A stretch of DNA of 17,934 nucleotides, taken from the NCBI GenBank assembly GCA_031287585.1, contig JAITST010000286.1:1-17934 (forward strand), written 5' to 3'. The notes beneath the pieces were generated by a model. The model searched no databases, was not told the DNA's origin, and worked only from the letters and a program-made list of their open reading frames with translations. The translations under genes and the position numbers were made by a program. This DNA comes from Planctomycetaceae bacterium. Lineage in GTDB: Bacteria; Planctomycetota; Planctomycetia; Pirellulales; Thermoguttaceae. Numbering within the stretch: position 1 is the stretch's first letter; the number at the start of each line of letters is the position of its first letter. Below, piece by piece: positions 14,405 through 17,934 of the stretch.

Positions 14405-14582
14405 GAATGCGTTAGCGTTCAGTTGCCAGAAGACAAATTACCACCATTGAGCCATTTGGCTCTTGTTTATAGAGGCAACATCGAAGGACGCTCCCTTGTA
14501 GGGAGTGCCTACCGGTGTTGTTCTATAAACTCTGTGGTAAGAGTGTCTTCTGCAATATCGGATATTGGCACTCTTTCTTTTT
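14405..14582 (+). ncRNA. Strongly structured RNA, candidate novel ncRNA or cis-regulatory leader
   Basis: Nested pairings fit one fold. A hairpin GAATGC/GCGTTC (14405-14420) comes first. P1 is CAGAAGAC (14427-14434) with GTCTTCTG (14545-14552), extendable by GTTG/CAAT around a bulge. P2 is TTACCAC (14438-14444) with GTGGTAA (14534-14540). Inside lies a junction with P3 GAGCC/GGCTC (14449-14462) and a long P4 (14465-14530), of GTTTATAG/CTATAAAC, then GGCAACATCG/CGGTGTTGTT, AGG/CCT and CGCTCCCT/AGGGAGTG closing on TGT: about 29 pairs with single-base bulges and several G-U pairs. A terminator ends the unit at 14582. It matches no RNA class I know (not tmRNA, SRP, 6S, RNase P or common riboswitches). 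The next gene starts 58 bases later, so it is either a free small RNA or the leader of the winged-helix regulator. Confidence 0.65.
14539..14582 (+). terminator. Intrinsic terminator at the end of the structured RNA
   Basis: AAGAGTG (14539-14545) pairs with CACTCTT (14569-14575), with an inner hairpin CAATAT-CGG-ATATTG (14553-14567), followed by TCTTTTT (14576-14582). The 5' arm shares two bases with P2 and one with P1 of the upstream fold, so the two folds compete slightly at their border. This is compatible with attenuation, or simply with the 3' end of a small RNA. Confidence 0.65.
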
Positions 14583-14640
14583 AAAAGTTTGCCTTATCAG
14601 TGCGGCTAAACTCTATTCTCTGTAAACTTTGTGATTACCA

Positions 14641-15105
14641 ATGAATCCCCGTCTTTTCAAAATATGGAATGATATTGACACTCATTTGCAAGCGATTAAC
14701 GCTCTGCAAAACGAGGAGCGAACAATCATTCAATCGTCGATTCCGATTAAGGAACGTCCCGAAATATCACTCAATTTCGACGACCAAAAAAGAACAATAG
14801 ACTGGAATGGCGGGAGTATCTGCTTGACACCGAAACAATATATTTTGGTCAGGTTACTTTGGAATAGTGAGAATCATCGGGCAAGTATCGCCAAAATTGA
14901 AAGGCAAGTTTGGCTTGCTGGTACAAAAAAGAAAACGTTTGTTGACATTCACACAATAGAAATGTGCATCTCCCGCACTAAAACTGCCCTAAAATCTGCC
15001 AACTTCCCCTACAAAATAAAAACAATAAAAATTTTTCCTACACGTGAAATCAAGGGTTATCAACTAGTTTGTGAAAAAATCACAAAAAAATGTTACAAGG
15101 AATAG
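14641..15105 (+). CDS. Winged-helix DNA-binding protein (OmpR/PhoB-like C-terminal fold)
   Basis: The 154-residue protein has a helical N-terminal part (1-35) without a receiver-domain signature, then a winged-helix domain from about 54 to 145. Visible parts are the first helix LTPKQYILVRLLW, a middle helix (ASIAKIERQVW), the recognition helix region VDIHTIEMCISRTKTAL, and the wing ending in the typical IKGYQLV. In response regulators this wing motif reads roughly GxGYxL. It lacks phosphorylation and ligand domains, so how it senses is unknown. There is no Shine-Dalgarno before the ATG. It lies 58 bases after the terminator of the structured RNA and 107 bases before the next gene, whose upstream region holds three short direct repeats that it might bind. 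A DNA-binding regulator is well supported; its targets are inference. Confidence 0.7.
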   Translation: MNPRLFKIWNDIDTHLQAINALQNEERTIIQSSIPIKERPEISLNFDDQKRTIDWNGGSICLTPKQYILVRLLWNSENHRASIAKIERQVWLAGTKKKTFVDIHTIEMCISRTKTALKSANFPYKIKTIKIFPTREIKGYQLVCEKITKKCYKE

Positions 15106-15143
15106 AAGGGGGAATGGTAGAATGATGGGCGTTTTAATTTGGC

Positions 15144-15176
15144 GACAAACGTCAAACGAACGAAAATTGTCAAACG
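15144..15176 (+). promoter_or_regulatory. Three G(A/T)CAAACG repeats, candidate operator
   Basis: GACAAACG (15144-15151), GTCAAACG (15151-15158) and GTCAAACG (15169-15176) are in the same orientation, with steps of 7 and 18 bases. PhoB-like winged-helix proteins bind short direct repeats, and such a protein is encoded just upstream. The last copy overlaps a possible -35 TTGTCA (15167-15172), followed after 16 bases by CACAAT (15189-15194), so binding could block or activate the promoter of the gene at 15213. Confidence 0.4.
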
Positions 15177-15212
15177 CTTGTTTTTTTTCACAATACAACT
15201 CAACAACACACA

Positions 15213-15668
15213 ATGAATACATTTTTTGATGAATTTTATGAGGGGATATTTGCTACTTACGCTCAAAGAAATGCTTTGGGAGAACGTCCCTTTTTTAGAA
15301 TCGATAAAAGGGTGAAGCGGGTAATCACGGAAGTATTTCGTAAATGGGGTAATAGTTTCGGCAGAGGGGGCAATTTAACAACGAATGATGTTGTTTGTAT
15401 CCTCGAAAAATTAGCATCGCGTTGTGTTTGGATAATTCTCGAAAATATTGAGAATAAATCAATGCGGTCAGATGCTCGCGTTTTCCTGATAGAAAACTTT
15501 ATGCAGATGCTTGTCATTCCGATACTTTCATCCTGCTTAAATCAATATTTGGAAAATACAAGGGGAAAAACAGAATCGTTATTGTCGTTTGGGACTGACG
15601 AACTGATGAAACTGTTCGATGGACTGTTGGGAGAACGCTTAGAAAAAAAGAAACGCTTGAATCAATGA
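15213..15668 (+). CDS. Unknown 151-aa soluble protein with a slippery heptamer near its end
   Basis: I do not recognise this protein. It is mostly helical, with a basic patch (RIDKRVKRVITEVFRKWG, 29-46) and hydrophobic helices around 86-110 (ARVFLIENFMQMLVIPILSS) that look more like a packed core or amphipathic surface than a membrane span. The tail is highly charged (ERLEKKKRLNQ). There is no Shine-Dalgarno before the ATG. At 15644-15650 the message reads A AAA AAG in the frame needed for -1 slippage, with GGGAG ten bases upstream (15629-15633). Slippage would swap the last five residues for a 52-residue extension, making a 198-residue form. The stop codon overlaps the ATG of the next frame (ATGA). 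An operon with the membrane protein downstream is likely. Confidence 0.65.
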   Translation: MNTFFDEFYEGIFATYAQRNALGERPFFRIDKRVKRVITEVFRKWGNSFGRGGNLTTNDVVCILEKLASRCVWIILENIENKSMRSDARVFLIENFMQMLVIPILSSCLNQYLENTRGKTESLLSFGTDELMKLFDGLLGERLEKKKRLNQ

Positions 15669-15808
15669 TAAAGCACGATATTGAAATTGTTACGAAGGAA
15701 GCCCAAGAGGGAAATAAACAAGATGAAAAAATCAGTGGGCATAAAATTGTCAATGTTATTACAAAACTATGGGATAAACTATCCTTAACAAATGAATCAT
15801 TATGGTGA
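15665..15808 (+). CDS. 47-codon frame overlapping both neighbours (coupled small gene or -1 frameshift extension)
   Basis: The frame reads MIKHDIEIVTKEAQEGNKQD and so on, ending LSLTNESLW. Its ATG overlaps the stop of the gene before (ATGA), and its end overlaps the start of the membrane-protein gene by seven bases. Such tight packing is typical of translational coupling. The frame is also open upstream past the A_AAA_AAG site at 15644, so it may instead be the C-terminal extension of the 151-aa protein made by -1 frameshifting, or the ancestral tail of that protein separated by an indel in the A-run. Its KEAQEGNK motif recurs as KEVQEGNNK in the membrane protein downstream with 14 identical bases, which supports it being coding. 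Function unknown. Confidence 0.5.
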   Translation: MIKHDIEIVTKEAQEGNKQDEKISGHKIVNVITKLWDKLSLTNESLW

Positions 15809-16371
15809 AAAAAATGCAAAATGAAAATGAAGATGTTACCAATAAACGTGAAGCCGTACTTGTTGGCGTAACGGTGGCGACTTACTTGATTACTGCATCG
15901 TTGGCAATGATTGCGGTATTAGGACACATTGTTGTCCAGTTTGTCGGAAACAGACAGATAAGTTGTTTATTTGGGTTACTGTTTTTTTTATCGTTCATTT
16001 CATTTGTTGTGAGTATCGTATTTGCTTGTTTTGGAATTGGCAAAATAAGAAGGTATGGTTATGAGGGAAACTGGAATCTTAAAATAACTAACACTGATTT
16101 TAATCTTCAAGCCATATTTTCCTTTATCGGATTATGTTTTTTTGTGTTATGTATAATTTTTATTACTCTGAATCCAGTAAAAAAGAATAGAGACATGACA
16201 GATGTTTGTGAAAGGTCAAATATAGATTCATCGACATCCAGTACTTCACACATTCACATTAACTTTTACGGCTATCAATGTAAAGAAGTTCAAGAGGGAA
16301 ATAATAAAAAGGAGCCGGATATTTTACCTATGGTGGATGCTCCATCCGAGAGCGTGGACGCTAATCCATAA
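15802..16371 (+). CDS. Three-helix membrane protein of unknown function
   Basis: The 189-residue protein has a short charged N-terminus, then hydrophobic spans at about 18-47, 54-79 and 101-124. A basic loop (KIRRYGYEGNW) lies between the second and third, and a 65-residue hydrophilic tail follows, rich in Ser, Thr and charged residues. The tail contains KEVQEGNNK, close to the KEAQEGNK of the small frame just upstream. The start may be the ATG at 15802 or the one at 15814 (fifth codon); the former overlaps the previous frame by seven bases. I do not recognise the family. In operon with a soluble protein and a regulator, it may be a membrane partner or effector; this is inference. Confidence 0.65.
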   Translation: MVKKMQNENEDVTNKREAVLVGVTVATYLITASLAMIAVLGHIVVQFVGNRQISCLFGLLFFLSFISFVVSIVFACFGIGKIRRYGYEGNWNLKITNTDFNLQAIFSFIGLCFFVLCIIFITLNPVKKNRDMTDVCERSNIDSSTSSTSHIHINFYGYQCKEVQEGNNKKEPDILPMVDAPSESVDANP

Positions 16372-16399
16372 AACATTTAACCAACAGGAGATCGCCATA

Positions 16400-16423
16400 A
16401 TGCATTTTTTTCACCAAACTTGA
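16400..16423 (+). other. Seven-codon mini-frame with a strong Shine-Dalgarno
   Basis: AGGAG (16386-16390) lies nine bases before ATG, giving MHFFHQT and a stop. Most real starts here have weaker Shine-Dalgarno sequences, so this may be a leader peptide or the start of a gene now lost. Its stop overlaps the -35 box of the next promoter. Confidence 0.25.
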
Positions 16424-16449
16424 CAATGTAAATTTTTGACTAGTACAAA
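16420..16449 (+). promoter_or_regulatory. Predicted promoter of the small unknown gene
   Basis: A perfect TTGACA (16420-16425) and TACAAA (16444-16449) are separated by 18 bases. The start would be near 16456, about 29 bases before the ATG at 16485, which is preceded by AAAGG. Confidence 0.45.
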
Positions 16450-16484
16450 GTTAACCAACCTTTAACAAAAGAAAGGTCATTTTT

Positions 16485-16769
16485 ATGACAACTACTACTA
16501 AATCAATGCTTGAGGGTAATAATGGCAGTTATTCCATCTCGGAATTTTTAGAAGACTGCGCTAAAGCAATTAGATGCAAATGCCCGTCCGAATCTAAAAA
16601 GCCGATTGATGTCATTCGCGAAATAGTTAATGAGACTATCACGAGACTGGGGCTTTCAGAAAAAACAGAAGAACTCGTTCCGTACGTTTGTTCCGTATTA
16701 CTTGTAGATAAAGTTATTTTGCTCGACATTGAAAATAACAATTACATTTTTACAGAATATTGCGAATAG
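16485..16769 (+). CDS. Small acidic protein of unknown function
   Basis: The 94-residue protein is acidic and predicted helical in the middle (SISEFLEDCAKAIRC, then PIDVIREIVNETITRLGLSE), followed by a hydrophobic beta-like segment (VPYVCSVLLVDKVILLDIEN) and a short tail. No membrane span or signal peptide is seen. AAAGG lies about eight bases before the ATG, and a promoter with a perfect -35 is 60 bases upstream, so it is likely a separate unit from the membrane-protein operon. I do not recognise the family. Small acidic proteins in accessory regions are often immunity, antitoxin or anti-defence factors, but nothing here shows that. Confidence 0.55.
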   Translation: MTTTTKSMLEGNNGSYSISEFLEDCAKAIRCKCPSESKKPIDVIREIVNETITRLGLSEKTEELVPYVCSVLLVDKVILLDIENNNYIFTEYCE

Positions 16770-16786
16770 GTATTTTAGTACCGTAT

Positions 16787-16832
16787 CTGCTTAACTAAAT
16801 TTCGCGCACTATGTTGGTGCGCGGTTAAGCGG
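16787..16832 (+). promoter_or_regulatory. Two-part hairpin in the leader of the Sel1-repeat gene
   Basis: CTGCTTAAC (16787-16795) pairs with GTTAAGCGG (16824-16832) with one wobble. Inside, after a seven-base bulge on one side only, CGCGCAC (16803-16809) pairs perfectly with GTGCGCG (16817-16823). There is no U-run. It ends 30 bases before the ATG at 16863 and 21 bases before the AAGGAG ribosome-binding site, so it may control translation or act as an operator. Confidence 0.5.
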
Positions 16833-16862
16833 ATGTCATTTACATATCGAAGGAGAAAATTT

Positions 16863-17447
16863 ATGAAGAACGTTAGAGTAATTACTTTTTGTGCAGCATT
16901 AACTTTTTGTTTTGCGTCTGTTGCGTGTTTCGGACAGGACAAAGCAAAATTCGACGATGATACCTCTCTTGTGGTTCTCAAAAAGGCGGCTAACGAGGGA
17001 GATGCAGAGGCGCAGTGGCGGCTTGGCAGGTGCTATGCTAATGGTGCGGGCGTAAGCAGAAGTATGTCCACTGCGGCAAAGTGGTTTCGTAAATCTGCTG
17101 CACAGGGGAATGATGAAGCACAATGGCGACTTGGTGTGTGTTATTTTAACGGTAACGGTGTAACAAAAGATGAGGATACTGCACTCTTGTGGTTTCAGAA
17201 ATCTGCGAAACAAGGAAATGCCCGCGGTGATAGTCTTGTTAGGTATATGGCAGAACTTAAGATTATGAAATCAATGCCATCGGCGGATCCCATGCCATAC
17301 AATGGCGGCTTTGGAGTGCCTGTGCCTGACAAGACACCCAAACCCAAAAAATGTTCGAGTTGTGGTGGGACGAGAAAAGTGGATGTTGGTGCCAATTTGT
17401 TTCAGGAGTGCAGAAATTGCGGGGGAACAGGAATCGTAATGGAATGA
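16863..17447 (+). CDS. Secreted Sel1-repeat protein with C-terminal CxxCGGT zinc motif
   Basis: Start chosen at the ATG after AAGGAG (spacing eight), where a signal peptide begins (MKNVRVITFCAALTFCFA); a start at 16833 would add ten basic residues and spoil this. Cleavage may follow ASVA or ACFG; C22 makes a lipoprotein possible, though the lipobox is poor. The mature part has two Sel1-like repeats (about 46-81 and 82-117, EGDAEAQWRLGRCYANGAGV and GNDEAQWRLGVCYFNGNGV). Such repeats form helical hairpins that bind proteins. After a Pro/Gly linker come C164-SSC-GGT and C183-RNC-GGTG, the paired CxxCxG motif of DnaJ-type zinc fingers. A role as an exported adaptor or binding protein is inferred. 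The leader hairpin (16787-16832) may control expression. Confidence 0.78.
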   Translation: MKNVRVITFCAALTFCFASVACFGQDKAKFDDDTSLVVLKKAANEGDAEAQWRLGRCYANGAGVSRSMSTAAKWFRKSAAQGNDEAQWRLGVCYFNGNGVTKDEDTALLWFQKSAKQGNARGDSLVRYMAELKIMKSMPSADPMPYNGGFGVPVPDKTPKPKKCSSCGGTRKVDVGANLFQECRNCGGTGIVME

Positions 17448-17448
17448 A

Positions 17449-17551
17449 GTAGCAACGTAACATACAGGTATTACCTAATTGGGAACAACGAACAGGTTTG
17501 ACTATTAGGCATTGTTCCAAATTAGGTAATGTCCGTTTACTGCGGTGCTAC
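17449..17551 (+). ncRNA. 103-base RNA-like stem-loop after the Sel1 gene
   Basis: A 19-base arm (17470-17488) pairs with 17512-17530 at all but one position, around a 23-base loop. Outside, GG/CC and AC/GT pairs flank a one-base bulge, GTAA pairs with TTAC, and GTAGCA (17449-17454) pairs with TGCTAC (17546-17551). The unit begins one base after the Sel1 stop codon. No U-run follows, so it is not a simple intrinsic terminator. It may be an mRNA 3' end structure, a processed small RNA, or a MITE/REP-like palindrome. Confidence 0.5.
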
Positions 17552-17595
17552 TGATGTGTTCTTTGTAAACATAAGGTTTCTTATTCCTGCACTTT

Positions 17596-17621
17596 CCAAT
17601 TTTTGCTCTTGCAAAAATTGG
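17596..17621. repeat. Perfect 11-bp inverted repeat
   Basis: CCAATTTTTGC (17596-17606) and GCAAAAATTGG (17611-17621) are exact reverse complements around TCTT. The core GCAAAAATT also occurs in the hairpin at 789-814. Function unknown; no U-run follows directly. Confidence 0.45.
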
Positions 17622-17792
17622 TGTTATGGGTAAAAAAGTTGGTGTTTGGTGTAAGATGTAAGTTCAAACAAAAGCCCTTCCCCGCTCCCCAACTCTCGAC
17701 AAACAATTGCCAACGTAATAACGTATCACATTTCAGAAAAGCCGTCAAGACCGCTTCAAAAAAATTTTTCACGCATCAAAATCATGACGCTA

Positions 17793-17821
17793 TTGATATA
17801 AGTCGTAAATTCAGATAAAAT
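17793..17821 (+). promoter_or_regulatory. Predicted promoter of the gene at the right edge
   Basis: TTGATA (17793-17798) and TAAAAT (17816-17821) are separated by exactly 17 bases; each matches the consensus at 5 of 6 positions. The expected start is near 17828, about 40 bases before the ATG at 17869. Confidence 0.5.
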
Positions 17822-17868
17822 GCTGTGTGTTCGGTAAGTCATTACAACGTTTTCAAAATGGTAGAACA

Positions 17869-17934
17869 ATGAGCAGCGAAATTATTATTGCCAATCCTAT
17901 CTATGATGTCGTTTTCAAACGGCTGATGGAGGAT
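17869..17934 (+). CDS. Start of a PD-(D/E)XK nuclease family 'transposase' (Rpn-like), 3' partial
   Basis: Only 22 codons are in the window: MSSEIIIANPIYDVVFKRLM and ED. The block NPIYDVVFKxLMED is the typical opening of the PD-(D/E)XK nuclease-family transposase group (Pfam PF12784-like, related to Rpn/YhgA), which is abundant in Bacteroidota and Planctomycetota gut genomes. The catalytic residues lie beyond the edge. There is no Shine-Dalgarno, but a good promoter is 48 bases upstream. Confidence 0.7.
   Translation, partial: MSSEIIIANPIYDVVFKRLMED

Larger units (their letters stand above)
17448..17868. other. 421-bp intergenic region
   Basis: It contains a 103-base stem-loop (17449-17551), a second perfect inverted repeat (17596-17621), and a promoter (17793-17821) for the gene at its right end. 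Frames on both strands between them show no recognisable protein. Confidence 0.5.

Noticed and set aside
14405..14582. Retron msr/msd RNA, tmRNA, SRP RNA, 6S RNA or a known riboswitch
   Set aside because: No reverse transcriptase follows, and none of the signature motifs of those classes (such as the SRP GGAAG loop, TPP, cobalamin or FMN boxes) is present.

Overview
The window is a piece of a bacterial chromosome that most resembles a low-G+C member of the Planctomycetota. This is inferred, not proven. The clues are an MJ0042-type zinc ribbon fused to an M48 protease, an ExeA/GspA-type ATPase with a long unstructured tail, large secreted propeller and glycosidase-like proteins, a planctomycete-like prepilin peptidase, and many starts without a Shine-Dalgarno sequence. 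There is no rRNA, tRNA, CRISPR array or intact insertion sequence.

Layout. 1-2037 (+): the C-terminal part of a membrane-anchored protein of unknown function, then a stand-alone HsdR-N-like PD-(D/E)XK nuclease (910-2037). 2195-12409 (-): four large genes on one strand. They are an M48 membrane protease with a zinc ribbon, a secreted propeller-like protein, a secreted glycoside-hydrolase-like protein, and an ExeA-like AAA ATPase followed in its own direction by a good intrinsic terminator. 12915-13714: remains of two convergent genes. A propeller gene (+) with a frameshift meets a prepilin peptidase gene (-) that has lost its C-terminal half, so a deletion or rearrangement junction lies at about 13,270-13,285.

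13,790-17,934 is AT-rich, repeat-rich accessory sequence. It holds a 151-bp MITE-like inverted-repeat element (14066-14216), then a strongly folded RNA (14405-14530 and beyond) ending in an intrinsic terminator (to 14582). Then come a winged-helix regulator (14641-15105), three G(A/T)CAAACG repeats, an unknown 151-aa protein whose end carries an A_AAA_AAG slippery heptamer, an overlapping 47-codon frame, and a three-helix membrane protein (to 16371). After these lie a small unknown protein, a secreted Sel1-repeat protein with a CxxCGGT zinc motif, a second long RNA-like stem (17449-17551), and the first 22 codons of a PD-(D/E)XK 'transposase'-family protein behind a good promoter.

The best candidate for an undescribed system is 14290-16371: structured RNA or attenuator, DNA-binding regulator with a possible operator, a soluble protein with possible programmed -1 frameshifting, and a membrane protein in overlapping frames. 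I recognise none of these proteins beyond fold level. The secreted and protease genes look like ordinary envelope or polysaccharide functions with no clear common pathway.
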